A stretch of DNA of 64,000 bases from Micavibrio sp. GTDB taxonomy: Bacteria > Pseudomonadota > Alphaproteobacteria > Micavibrionales > Micavibrionaceae. Shown here one piece after another: positions 10,149 to 20,024 of this stretch. Within the stretch, counting starts at the first letter, position 1; each line of letters starts with the position of its first letter. The stretch lies in assembly GCA_012960155.1 (NCBI GenBank), contig DUBU01000039.1, positions 110,745 through 174,744 of the forward strand, read 5' to 3'. The position numbers were made by a program, and so were the translations under genes. A model generated the notes under the pieces. That model saw nothing but the letters and a program-made list of their open reading frames with translations, was not told the DNA's origin and searched no databases.

Positions 10149-10696
10149 CCGTTACGGTAGGCGCGCCAGCTTTCGGCTGTGATTTCCCAGATGTCTTGTA
10201 CTTTCTCACCTTCGTGATATTTGCCGACATCTTGGCCGATATGGCGTGCGCCCGTCTTTTCTTTGACGCGACGTGACGCAACATTATCAAAGGCATTCTT
10301 GGCAATGACTTTGTCTTTACCGAGTTCAAAGAATATCCAGTCCTGCGTGGCTTCAACGGCTTCACTCATATAACCGTGCCCCCAGTGATCCTCACTAAGC
10401 CAGAAGCCGCGATTATCATCCATTTCTTCCCTGAAACGAAACTCGATAAGACCTATCGCCTCATTAGGCGCGTCTTTAAGGTTGATCGTCCATAGGAACA
10501 CCTTGCCATCACGGATAAACTCCTGCTGCATTTTCAGAAAACTCTCCGCGCCATCCTCAGGATATGGCCAAGGCGCATTAACGCCAATACGGCGGATAAT
10601 GTTCCAGTTATTGAAATGCTTTTGCAATGACGGCGCATCGTCCATTGTCACAGGACGCAAAATCAATCGCTCGGTTTCCAAAACAGGTGTTTTCAT
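10145..10696 (-). CDS. GNAT family N-acetyltransferase (RimJ/RimL-like)
   Basis: 183 residues. Begins with the typical LETERLILRPVTMDDA. The acetyl-CoA binding region HWGHGYMSEAVEA is near 110-122, and NVASRRVKEKTGARHIG near 145-161 matches the C-terminal part of the RimJ/RimL-type acetyltransferase_3 domain. Substrates of this branch include ribosomal proteins, other proteins and small molecules, so none is assigned. It is convergent with the small gene at 9687 and diverges from pepN at 10750 across a 53-base gap. Confidence 0.93.
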   Translation of the reverse strand: MKTPVLETERLILRPVTMDDAPSLQKHFNNWNIIRRIGVNAPWPYPEDGAESFLKMQQEFIRDGKVFLWTINLKDAPNEAIGLIEFRFREEMDDNRGFWLSEDHWGHGYMSEAVEATQDWIFFELGKDKVIAKNAFDNVASRRVKEKTGARHIGQDVGKYHEGEKVQDIWEITAESWRAYRNG

Positions 10697-10749
10697 AGAG
10701 TGATGTTAGTTGCATAATACCGTGAAAGTCAAAGAAAGGATTCTCTTCC

Positions 10750-13347
10750 ATGCGTACCGACATGCCAAAAACGATTTACCTGAAAGATTACAAGCCTGCC
10801 CCATGTAGTGCAGAGCATATAGATATGACCTTCCGTATTGAGGAAGCGCGCACAATCGTTACGGCAGTCACACAGTACAAGAAGGAGAGTGACGAGCCGT
10901 TAGTTCTGCATGGTGAACACGTTGTGCTGCGCTCTATCGCTCTGGATGGACAGCCTTTGACTGAAGGCGCGGACTATGTCGCTGACGATAAAACGCTGGC
11001 GATTAATTGCGACCTGCCAGACAGCTTCAAACTAAGTATTGAGACAGAAATTGATCCTGCGTCTAACACGCGTTTGGAAGGCCTGTACAAATCAGGCGGT
11101 AACTGGTGTACGCAATGTGAGGCCGAGGGCTTCCGCACTATTACATACTTTCAAGACCGTCCTGACGTAATGGCTACATTCACAGTACGTATCGAAGCCC
11201 CTAAAGATATCTGTCCTGTTCTGCTGTCTAACGGTAACTTGAAAGAAAGCGGCGAACTTGATGGCGGTCTGCATTACACGGTATGGGATGACCCATTCCC
11301 GAAGCCTTGTTACCTGTTTGCACTTGTGGCGGGTGATCTTGTTCATATCGAAGATACATTTAAGACATGCGGTGGCACGGATGTGACGTTGCGTATTTTC
11401 GTGCGGAAAGGTGATGAAACACAATGTGATCACGCCATGGAGTCTTTGAAGAAATCCATGAAATGGGATGAAGACGTCTATGGCCGTGAATATAACTACA
11501 ACATCTTTAATATCGTTGCGGTGAGCGATTTCAATATGGGCGCGATGGAAAACACGTCCCTGAACATTTTCAATACCGCCCTTGTACTGGCACAACAGGA
11601 AACAGCAACCGACCATGACTTTTTACGTGTTGAAGGCGTGATTGCACACGAATACTTCCATAACTGGACTGGTAACCGTATCACTTGTCGTGACTGGTTC
11701 CAGCTATCACTGAAGGAAGGTCTGACCGTATTCCGTGATCAGGAGTTTACAGCCGATATGAATTCACGCGGCGTAAAGCGCATTGATGACGTGGCACTAC
11801 TGCGCCGTATGCAGTTTGCCGAAGACGCTGGGCCGATGGCGCACCCTATTCGCCCTGATAATTACATCGAGATCAATAACTTCTACACTGTAACGGTCTA
11901 CGAAAAAGGCGCGGAAGTTATCCGTATGCAGCACACGCTGTTAGGGCCAGATCAATACCGTAAGGCCACGGATCTGTATTTCGATCGCCATGACGGTCAA
12001 GCTGTTACATGTGAAGACTTCGTGAAATGTATGGAAGATGCATCAGGCCGCGACCTCTCACAGTTCTTCCGCTGGTATAAACAGGCTGGCACGCCCGTTG
12101 TCACTGCCAAAGGCGAATATGATGAAGCCAAACAGGAATACAAACTGAACCTGTCACAGGAAATTCCTGATACGCCCGGCCAAACAGATAAGAAACCTCA
12201 CCACATTCCTGTGCGTGTAGGTCTAGTTGGTCCGAATGGCGAGGATATGGCAGAAGAGCTTCTGGAATTGACCGAGGATAGCCAGACATTCACTTTCAGT
12301 GGCATCGGCTCAAAACCTGTTCCCTCAATCCTGCGCGGCTTCACAGCCCCTGTAAAGCTGGTACAGGAGCAAACAGAGGAAGATCAGCGCTTCCTGATGG
12401 TGCATGACAATGACGGCTTTAACCGCTGGGAAGCTGGCCAGAACTACTTCCTGTCTGTGGTACAGGACATCATGGATAATGGCAGCGAAGTCCCCTCTTC
12501 CTTCCTGAATGCTTATGATGCCCTGCTGGATGATGCGCTAAAGCCTGAGGCCGATAAGGCGTTGATGGCGCGTACGATCAGTATCCCGGGCATTCCGCAA
12601 ATTGCCTATTTGCAGGATGTTGTTGATCCTGATGCGATTAATGATTCCCGTGAGAAGGTGTTAAACACGATCGCGACCGAGTTCGGCGATAAGCTGGATA
12701 AAATCTATCAGGCTAACCGTAGCGGCACTGATTTCTCTATTTCTCCCGAATCCATGGGGCAACGCGTATTGCAGAATACAGTGATGCTGCTGATGTCTAA
12801 CCGTCTGACCGACGAAGACGCGGCACGCGCGCTGGAGCAGTACAACACGGCCAACAACATGACAGACCGCATGGCGGCCTTCATGCTCGGTTGTGCGCTG
12901 GATGGCAAGGTGCATGATGAAATTGTCGGTGACTTCTATGACCGCTTTAAAGATTACCAGCTGGTAATCGATAAATGGTTCAGCGCCCAAGCATGTATCC
13001 ATTTGCCGAAGACACTGGATGTCGTTAAGTCCCTGCGTGCGCATAATGACTTCACAATCAAAAACCCGAACCGTGTGCGTTCGCTTTATGGCGCGTTTGC
13101 TATGAACAACCCTGTGCGTTTCCATGATACAAGCGGCGAAGGTTACGCGTTCCTGACTGATGCGATTATCCAGCTGAACGAGATCAACCCGCAGATTGCC
13201 TCCCGTCTGGTAACGCCTCTGCGTGAATGGAAGCGTTACACATCCGATCGTCAGGATATGATGAAGAAGAGCCTGCAACGTATTCTGGACACTAAAGACC
13301 TCTCCAACGACGTTTACGAAGTGGTCAGTAAATCTTTGAAGGCATGA
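10750..13347 (+). CDS. pepN: aminopeptidase N (canonical PepN)
   Basis: 865 residues, close to the E. coli PepN length of 870. This is a cytosolic zinc aminopeptidase acting late in protein turnover. GAMEN is at 264-268, HEYFH at 300-304 and the third ligand E323, within 3 residues of the E. coli positions. The segment NWTGNRITCRDWFQ is canonical, as is VYEKGAEVIRM with the catalytic Tyr. AAGGA ends 9 bases before the ATG at 10750; an internal ATG at 10762 is less likely. Its stop overlaps the rnhB start (ATGA), implying translational coupling. A second, divergent M1 enzyme lies 3.9 kb upstream. Confidence 0.97.
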   Translation: MRTDMPKTIYLKDYKPAPCSAEHIDMTFRIEEARTIVTAVTQYKKESDEPLVLHGEHVVLRSIALDGQPLTEGADYVADDKTLAINCDLPDSFKLSIETEIDPASNTRLEGLYKSGGNWCTQCEAEGFRTITYFQDRPDVMATFTVRIEAPKDICPVLLSNGNLKESGELDGGLHYTVWDDPFPKPCYLFALVAGDLVHIEDTFKTCGGTDVTLRIFVRKGDETQCDHAMESLKKSMKWDEDVYGREYNYNIFNIVAVSDFNMGAMENTSLNIFNTALVLAQQETATDHDFLRVEGVIAHEYFHNWTGNRITCRDWFQLSLKEGLTVFRDQEFTADMNSRGVKRIDDVALLRRMQFAEDAGPMAHPIRPDNYIEINNFYTVTVYEKGAEVIRMQHTLLGPDQYRKATDLYFDRHDGQAVTCEDFVKCMEDASGRDLSQFFRWYKQAGTPVVTAKGEYDEAKQEYKLNLSQEIPDTPGQTDKKPHHIPVRVGLVGPNGEDMAEELLELTEDSQTFTFSGIGSKPVPSILRGFTAPVKLVQEQTEEDQRFLMVHDNDGFNRWEAGQNYFLSVVQDIMDNGSEVPSSFLNAYDALLDDALKPEADKALMARTISIPGIPQIAYLQDVVDPDAINDSREKVLNTIATEFGDKLDKIYQANRSGTDFSISPESMGQRVLQNTVMLLMSNRLTDEDAARALEQYNTANNMTDRMAAFMLGCALDGKVHDEIVGDFYDRFKDYQLVIDKWFSAQACIHLPKTLDVVKSLRAHNDFTIKNPNRVRSLYGAFAMNNPVRFHDTSGEGYAFLTDAIIQLNEINPQIASRLVTPLREWKRYTSDRQDMMKKSLQRILDTKDLSNDVYEVVSKSLKA

Positions 13348-13991
13348 GTAATCTAGCGCTAGAACAAACACCTGACTTCTCGATAGAGCAGGAATATGAC
13401 GGCCTCGTTGTCGGTATCGACGAGGCTGGTCGTGGTCCGCTCGCTGGGCCTGTGGTTGCTGCCTGCGCCTATATCTCTACAGAGGTGGCTAACGCACCTT
13501 TTGTGTCTGTTCTTAATGATAGTAAAAAACTAACCGCCAAAAAGCGTGAATTACTGGAGCCGCAAATCATAGAGCTATGCCCCCACGGGATAGGCATATG
13601 CTCGGCAGAGGAAATCGACACGCTGAACATTCACCAAGCCACCCTGCTCGCTATGCGCCGTGCCTATCATGCTATGCTTGATAAGTTTGATGTGCAGCCC
13701 GCTGCCGCGCTGATAGACGGTAAGTTCACCCCGAACCTTCCTTGCGAAGCACAGGCCGTTATCAAAGGTGACGGACGCTCCTGTTCAATAGCCGCCGCCT
13801 CGATCCTTGCCAAAGTCCACCGCGACCGTTTGATGCTTGAATACCACGAAGAACATCCGCATTACGGCTGGGACAGAAACGCTGGGTACGGCACTAAGGC
13901 CCATATAGAGGGGCTAAATACCCATGGCGTTACAGCCTATCATCGCAAGTCATTTGCCCCTGTTAGAGACCGAGTGCTTGCTGGTAAGTAA
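13344..13991 (+). CDS. rnhB: ribonuclease HII
   Basis: 215 residues. RNase HII nicks 5' of single ribonucleotides in DNA (ribonucleotide excision repair) and degrades RNA-DNA hybrids. The GIDEAGRGPLAGPVVAA motif gives acidic residues D26 and E27; further acids lie in ALIDGKF and in the KVHRDRLM region. The GR(G) triplet and the later Tyr, which sense the ribonucleotide, are visible. It overlaps the pepN stop by 4 bases. Its 3' end overlaps the convergent lipoprotein gene by 29 bases. In many alphaproteobacteria rnhB lies next to ccrM, as here. Confidence 0.97.
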   Translation: MSNLALEQTPDFSIEQEYDGLVVGIDEAGRGPLAGPVVAACAYISTEVANAPFVSVLNDSKKLTAKKRELLEPQIIELCPHGIGICSAEEIDTLNIHQATLLAMRRAYHAMLDKFDVQPAAALIDGKFTPNLPCEAQAVIKGDGRSCSIAAASILAKVHRDRLMLEYHEEHPHYGWDRNAGYGTKAHIEGLNTHGVTAYHRKSFAPVRDRVLAGK

Positions 13992-14589
13992 GTGATGGCG
14001 TGCCGCCTGTCGTGATGTTGGAGTAATCCGTGCTGCGCGTATGTCTTACGCTAACATCTTCGCCGATACTATGCCCGCCCAGATGAACACCATGGTTGCT
14101 GGAGATTGTTACGTCATTGGCGATATCACCTGTCACCACAATCGCTGGGTCGGTATCTTGTGAGTAGATAAAGCCCTCAAAATTATAATGCGTCTGTGGC
14201 ACCATGATCGTTGACTTACCATTAGATATAGGAATGATTGTTGTGTAAGAGCTGATGTCTTCGGGAACAGATGCAGATAGTCTTGCGTCTTCTGCGACAT
14301 CACCATCAACAAATAGCTTTCCGTCATCAACGTTTATACGTGCATTTGCAGGGATATCGCCGTTGATATACAGAAGCCCGTCACTGAAGGTATAGCGCCC
14401 GCCTTCGGCAAGCTGACTGGCATTAATGATACAGACTTTGGAAGATTCTGCAGCGCCATTGAAAATCTGGCTGTAACTCTCACGGCCAGAAAACTCACTA
14501 GAACATAATTCTGTGGTGGGGGTACAACCGCTAAGTAATAAAGCAGACGCGGTTAAAGCTGCTATTCCGAATTTAGATATGAGGTTCAT
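13963..14589 (-). CDS. lipoprotein with repeated GD(I/V) beta-helix-like motifs
   Basis: 208 residues from the ATG at 14589. This start is chosen because GGAG sits 6 bases upstream and the protein then opens with a lipoprotein signal: MNLIS, a hydrophobic stretch, and the lipobox LLSGC with C22. In-frame ATGs further upstream would bury the signal. After about residue 70 there are four spaced copies of a motif like x-G-D-(I/V)-x-x-(N/D)-(A/V)-x-(I/L): NGDIPANARI, DGDVAEDARL, TGDIANDVTI and GHSIGEDVSV. Such periodicity suggests a right-handed beta-helix like bactofilin or FapA-type domains (inference). It is probably anchored to the outer membrane. Divergent from ccrM and shares its GANTC-rich intergenic region. 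Confidence 0.85.
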   Translation of the reverse strand: MNLISKFGIAALTASALLLSGCTPTTELCSSEFSGRESYSQIFNGAAESSKVCIINASQLAEGGRYTFSDGLLYINGDIPANARINVDDGKLFVDGDVAEDARLSASVPEDISSYTTIIPISNGKSTIMVPQTHYNFEGFIYSQDTDPAIVVTGDIANDVTISSNHGVHLGGHSIGEDVSVRHTRSTDYSNITTGGTPSLTYQQALGL

Positions 14590-14660
14590 TTCCGTCTCCA
14601 TCTCGTGGTGAATACAAAAATCAACCTTATGAATACTACTAAACCACATCGATAAATTAC

Positions 14661-15933
<1,273 letters not shown>

Positions 15934-15954
15934 AGTTATAGATTTGTTTGGCGA

Positions 15955-16962
15955 TTAGTCCGCAAGTGGGTTGCCGCTTTCGGACTCTTCGTAGTTTTCG
16001 CCGCCATAAACGCTCTCTTCACCAGCTTTTTCAGGGATCTTCTTGATACGCTTAAGGACGCGGCGACGCGTGCTACGGTCATCAAAGACTTTGAAGTGAA
16101 GAGGTTTCAAAAGATTTGAGTCCGCATAAATCTCATAGCCTTCTAGACGGCCGAACACAACGGCACGCAAGTCACCGGAAATAGATGAAGATGTTTCTTT
16201 ATATTGAAGGACACGAATTTTCAGGCGCAGATAGGCAAGACGCTCATAAATCTTGATCTGATACTTAGGCGGCAGAGATTCAAACTGGCGCTTTGATTCC
16301 TCGATATACAGTTTGGCTAGCTGTGGCTTGACGGGAATACTATCCAGTGTCAAAGGACGGTTCATGATAATAACCATGTTCGCAGGATACCCTTCGATAA
16401 AACCAGGGTTACCACAGTTACCTTTATCAACCACACGGTTCATAGTGAAGTCCAAACGACGCAAACCACTAATCTGACTATCAGGTAGGATTTCGAATGC
16501 TTGTGTATCCTCATTGTAACGGCCTACTGAAATCGCATTGGTGATTTCAAATGTCGTTGGGAACTCTGCTAGACTTGATTGAATATGCTCACGGGTCGCA
16601 TCACGGATTTGTTCCCATTCAAAGTCGTTATGATAAAAACGAAGATACAGATCACATTCATTGATACGCAGAAAGTTATCAATATGGACATTGTTGTTCA
16701 GGTCCATTTTACCTATCGCCCAATATAGCTTGGACAGGTTCGGTACCGTCGGACGCACATAACCGTCGTCCTTTTCTGAGACAGCTTTCGTGAATACATA
16801 TTCATCCAGCAGCGGGATATCCATATCCTCGCGCTCCTGTTCGACCCTATTGCTGTTTGGCTTTGTGTAAAGTGGTTCATCTTGCGCACTTGCCAGTGTA
16901 GGAAACAGGACGGAGCCTGCTAGAAGAAGCGTAAGCGCAAGTATTTTCAAATCAGGTTTCAT
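15955..16962 (-). CDS. secreted protein of unknown function, 335 residues
   Basis: A Sec signal peptide is clear: MKPDLK, a hydrophobic core LALTLLLAGSVLFPTL and the cleavage site ASA-QD near residue 26. The mature part is hydrophilic and charged, with many Tyr and Arg and no membrane segment, so it should be periplasmic or secreted. The C-terminus has a basic patch (STRRRVLKRIKK) followed by an acidic Glu/Ser/Asn tail. I recognise no domain. Its start overlaps the mutY stop by 11 bases on the same strand, so it is probably co-transcribed with mutY, although the functions look unrelated. Confidence 0.85.
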   Translation of the reverse strand: MKPDLKILALTLLLAGSVLFPTLASAQDEPLYTKPNSNRVEQEREDMDIPLLDEYVFTKAVSEKDDGYVRPTVPNLSKLYWAIGKMDLNNNVHIDNFLRINECDLYLRFYHNDFEWEQIRDATREHIQSSLAEFPTTFEITNAISVGRYNEDTQAFEILPDSQISGLRRLDFTMNRVVDKGNCGNPGFIEGYPANMVIIMNRPLTLDSIPVKPQLAKLYIEESKRQFESLPPKYQIKIYERLAYLRLKIRVLQYKETSSSISGDLRAVVFGRLEGYEIYADSNLLKPLHFKVFDDRSTRRRVLKRIKKIPEKAGEESVYGGENYEESESGNPLAD

Positions 16963-18070
16963 TCTCTATTACCAGTTTTGCAAATTTTTTAAAAAGAGTC
17001 GGCAGACCTACGTTGAGTATATCATCTCTACTAACCCACACATAATGATCACTTGAATTCGTTATTTTTTCGTGAAGATCGAGCCTAAACCCTTTTAATT
17101 TAAGGCTAAAATGCGTGAAAACGTGATGTACGGTGACATCCTTGCCCATGGACGCGGCATTGTCGAAGTGCTCGGGATGCCCGACTGTCTGTTTGTGATC
17201 TACCCATTCGGACGTCGGAAAAGCAAGCATGCCGCCGAGTAAGCCTGTGTCAGGTCTTCTCTCTAACAATATTTGTCCATCCGCATTTGTAACCAAATAT
17301 ATATTCCCGTGCTTAGCTGGTTTAGGTGCCTTCTTAACTTTATACGGCAACTCGGCAGCAATCCTTTGCTTGCGTCCCAAGCAGTTATTACTTACGGGGC
17401 AGATAGCGCAGCGCGGTGATTTGGGAATACAAACCCCTGCCCCGATATCCATCAAAGCCTGTGCATAATCCCCTGGTCTTTGATCTGCGCTACAATCTGA
17501 AAGCGTTTGGGCGTATGACTTGATTTCAGCCTTGCTATCAGGAAGCGGAGTTGTAATGGCGTATAGCCTCGACATAACACGCTCGATGTTGCCATCAACG
17601 ACTGTCGACTGTTTATTGAACGCAATGGATGTAATGGCAGCACTAGTATAATCGCCAATACCAGGAAGTGCTTTTAGATCTTTTTGATTGTTCGGAAATT
17701 TACCGCCCAATTCGTAAGCAACAACTTGGGCGCATTTGTGCAGGTTGCGTGCGCGTGCGTAATACCCGAGACCCGCCCAAGCGGCCATAACGTCGTCATT
17801 ATGGGCGTTAGCCAAGTCAGTGACCGTAGGCCATTTGTCCACAAATTTTTGGAAATACGGGATAACTGCGGCGACAACGGTCTGCTGTAACATAACTTCT
17901 GACAGCCATACATGATACGGATCTGGCTGCTCGTAAGGTCTGGCGCGCCAAGGCAAGATGCGGGCATGTGTGTCATACCAGTCTAATATGGACTTTCTGA
18001 AGGCCTTGATATCCTCATCAGGCCTCTTGTAGGTCGCAGTTTCCCCTGCCATAGTCAGATCATCATTCAT
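16952..18070 (-). CDS. mutY: adenine DNA glycosylase MutY
   Basis: 372 residues from the ATG at 18070 (MNDDLTMAGE). Removes adenine mispaired with 8-oxoguanine or guanine. The LPW and SEVMLQQT segments, the helix-hairpin-helix LPGIGDYTSAAI followed by the catalytic Asp region (VDGNIERV), and the iron-sulfur loop C-X6-C-X2-C-X5-C (CIPKSPRCAICP...C) are all present. A C-terminal NUDT1-like domain is seen from about residue 235 (GNIYLVTNADGQILLERRP). Longer readings of the frame start inside the divergent dciA gene and are unlikely; in-frame ATGs at 18091 and 18097 are possible. No good Shine-Dalgarno decides the start. Confidence 0.95.
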   Translation of the reverse strand: MNDDLTMAGETATYKRPDEDIKAFRKSILDWYDTHARILPWRARPYEQPDPYHVWLSEVMLQQTVVAAVIPYFQKFVDKWPTVTDLANAHNDDVMAAWAGLGYYARARNLHKCAQVVAYELGGKFPNNQKDLKALPGIGDYTSAAITSIAFNKQSTVVDGNIERVMSRLYAITTPLPDSKAEIKSYAQTLSDCSADQRPGDYAQALMDIGAGVCIPKSPRCAICPVSNNCLGRKQRIAAELPYKVKKAPKPAKHGNIYLVTNADGQILLERRPDTGLLGGMLAFPTSEWVDHKQTVGHPEHFDNAASMGKDVTVHHVFTHFSLKLKGFRLDLHEKITNSSDHYVWVSRDDILNVGLPTLFKKFAKLVIENET

Positions 18071-18089
18071 TATTACGTTTAGTTTAGCC

Positions 18090-18581
18090 ATGGGCATGAA
18101 GCTTTTATCAGTCACCGTTCCAAAAGTAACGGGCAAGGTGTTTGACCGCAAGTATACTATGCTTGGGCGGTTGCTGACGCAATGGGATGAAATCATCGGT
18201 CCAGAACTTGCGACAAAAACCCAGCCCGTGAAGCTTAAATACATGAAGTATAAGCAGGGCGAAAAAAATAGTGCTGGCTCAAATGCCACTCTCGAGATTG
18301 CTTGCTCTTCCGCGGATGCCACAATCCTGCATTATCAAAAGACATTGATTCTAGAGCGTATAAATCGAATTTTTGGTGATGACTGGATCAGGGATATCAA
18401 GTTCGTACCGACAGTATCAAACGGCAAAGACGCTTTAAAAACCCGCCGTAAAAGCACGAAAAACTTGACAGAAGCCGATAAAAAGCATTTATCACTGATG
18501 CTTGAGGGTGTCGATGACCCCGACTTGCGAGAAAGGCTTGAAAGTATGGCAAAGGCTTTTTTGCAAGATCAGCAAAACTGA
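18090..18581 (+). CDS. dciA: DUF721 protein, DciA-like helicase loader
   Basis: 163 residues. The DUF721 domain fills about residues 10-110, with the conserved LLTQWDEIIGPELATKTQPVKL and the beta segment ATLEIACSSADATILHYQ followed by helix LILERINRIFGDDWI. DUF721 includes DciA, which replaces DnaC as partner of the replicative helicase DnaB in most bacteria. The C-terminal 50 residues are charged and probably flexible. In many alphaproteobacteria the order is mutY / DUF721 / thiol oxidoreductase / smc; here efp, suhB and an OmpA-domain gene have come between. Only 19 bases separate its start from the divergent mutY start, so promoters must lie within the opposing genes. The domain match is sure, the DciA role inferred. 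Confidence 0.88.
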   Translation: MGMKLLSVTVPKVTGKVFDRKYTMLGRLLTQWDEIIGPELATKTQPVKLKYMKYKQGEKNSAGSNATLEIACSSADATILHYQKTLILERINRIFGDDWIRDIKFVPTVSNGKDALKTRRKSTKNLTEADKKHLSLMLEGVDDPDLRERLESMAKAFLQDQQN

Positions 18582-18625
18582 ATTATAACCATCTTACGAA
18601 TTAGTAATTTGAAGGAAAAATCCAA

Positions 18626-19195
18626 ATGAAAGTAACTGCTATTACTTTGCGCCCCGGTAACGTTGTCGATAGAGACGGCCGCCTCTTTGTTGTTACCAAA
18701 TACGAAATTATCCAACCTGGTAAAGGCGCATCAGTGATTCAGGTTGAAATGCGTGATATCCGCTCCGGTTCAAAAGATAACGTTCGTTACAGAACGCAGG
18801 AAACTGTTGAGCGCGTTAGACTGGAACAAGACGATTACCAATACCTATTTGCAGGCGATGATGATATTTACACATTCATGAATGTTGAAAACTACGAGCA
18901 GATCGAAGTTAAAGGCGACATTCTCGGCGAACCGAAGCAGTTCTTGCAAGAAGGCATGATCGTTGTCATTGAAACATTTGAAGGCGAACCACTGGGCGCA
19001 CAATTCCCTGATATGGTCACAATGGAAGTTGTTGAAGCCGAACCTGTTGTCAAAGGACAAACTGCCACAACATCATACAAACCTGCTATACTGGAAAATG
19101 GTACAAAGGTTATGGTGCCTCCGCATATTGATGTCGGCACACGCATCGTTGTCAAAACAGAAGATGCAACTTACTACGAACGCGCTAAAGACTAA
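18626..19195 (+). CDS. efp: translation elongation factor P
   Basis: 189 residues. EF-P relieves ribosome stalling at polyproline stretches. Three beta-barrel domains are expected; the first has the loop PGKGA with K33, the residue modified by EpmA-type enzymes in other species. The C-terminal motif GTKVMVPPHIDVGTRIVV is diagnostic. GAAGGA precedes the ATG. It is followed 19 bases later by the suhB-like gene. Note the strongly proline-rich product of the gene at 20014, a natural EF-P client. Confidence 0.97.
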   Translation: MKVTAITLRPGNVVDRDGRLFVVTKYEIIQPGKGASVIQVEMRDIRSGSKDNVRYRTQETVERVRLEQDDYQYLFAGDDDIYTFMNVENYEQIEVKGDILGEPKQFLQEGMIVVIETFEGEPLGAQFPDMVTMEVVEAEPVVKGQTATTSYKPAILENGTKVMVPPHIDVGTRIVVKTEDATYYERAKD

Positions 19196-19214
19196 TTCAT
19201 AAGGATCATAGAGT

Positions 19215-20024
19215 ATGGCTCTGTCACCCAATATCAACGTAATGCTGCGTGCTGCTGAAAAAGCAGGCCGCTCCCTTATCCGTGACTTCGGCGAAGTCGA
19301 ACAGCTTCAGGTATCCCGCAAGGGTCCTGGCGACTTCGTGTCTGCCGCTGACCGTCGCGCAGAAGAAATTATTTATGAAGAGCTAAGCAAAGCGCGCCCT
19401 GATTATTCTTTCTTGATGGAAGAAGGTGGCACCAAAGGCGATCAGAACTCAGAGTTCCGCTGGATTATTGATCCGCTGGATGGCACTAGCAACTTCCTGC
19501 ATGGCATTCCTCACTGGTCAATTTCTATTGCACTGGAGCAAAAAGGCGAAATCGTAGCGGGTATTATTTTTGATCCTGTTAAGGATGAAACATTCCGCGC
19601 AGAAAAAGGCGATGGCGCTTTCATGCGTAACATGAGACTGCGTGTCTCAGGTCGTAACGATATGAGCACGTCTATGATTGCTGCTGGCCAGCCTCGTCAC
19701 AAGACTGAGGATATTGACCTGTTTATGCGTGAATACAGCACTGTATTTAGACTAAGTGGTGGTGTTCGCCGTTACGGGTCTGCAGCCCTTGATCTGGCTT
19801 ATGTGGCAGCTGGCCGTTACGAAGCATATTGGGAGCGCTGTGTGAATGCATGGGATGTAGCCGCAGGCGCACTGATTGTTCGTGAAGCTGGTGGTAGTGT
19901 CACACAAATTGACGGCCGCGACGGAGCCGTTCATGCCGGAAACATTCTGGCGGGTAATCCGACCATTTACGGGGAGATGAAAACACTCCTCGCAGGAGTC
20001 AAAAAACAAAGAGATGCTGCGTAA
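19215..20024 (+). CDS. suhB: inositol monophosphatase family protein (SuhB-like)
   Basis: 269 residues. Mg2+-dependent phosphatase fold. Metal motif 1 WIIDPLDGTSNF is near 83-94 with the preceding acidic EEGG. Motif 2 CVNAWDVAAGALIVREAGG is near 214-232, where the WDVAAG Asp binds metal. Family members hydrolyse inositol-1-phosphate or related sugar phosphates; E. coli SuhB also acts with the NusA/NusB antitermination complex on rRNA operons. Which role holds here cannot be read from sequence. AAGGA precedes the ATG, and the gene end overlaps the next gene by 11 bases. Confidence 0.94.
   Translation: MALSPNINVMLRAAEKAGRSLIRDFGEVEQLQVSRKGPGDFVSAADRRAEEIIYEELSKARPDYSFLMEEGGTKGDQNSEFRWIIDPLDGTSNFLHGIPHWSISIALEQKGEIVAGIIFDPVKDETFRAEKGDGAFMRNMRLRVSGRNDMSTSMIAAGQPRHKTEDIDLFMREYSTVFRLSGGVRRYGSAALDLAYVAAGRYEAYWERCVNAWDVAAGALIVREAGGSVTQIDGRDGAVHAGNILAGNPTIYGEMKTLLAGVKKQRDAA

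Noticed and set aside
12661-13371. 236-codon minus-strand frame opposite pepN
   Set aside because: Antisense to the conserved PepN C-terminal domain; no recognisable protein.
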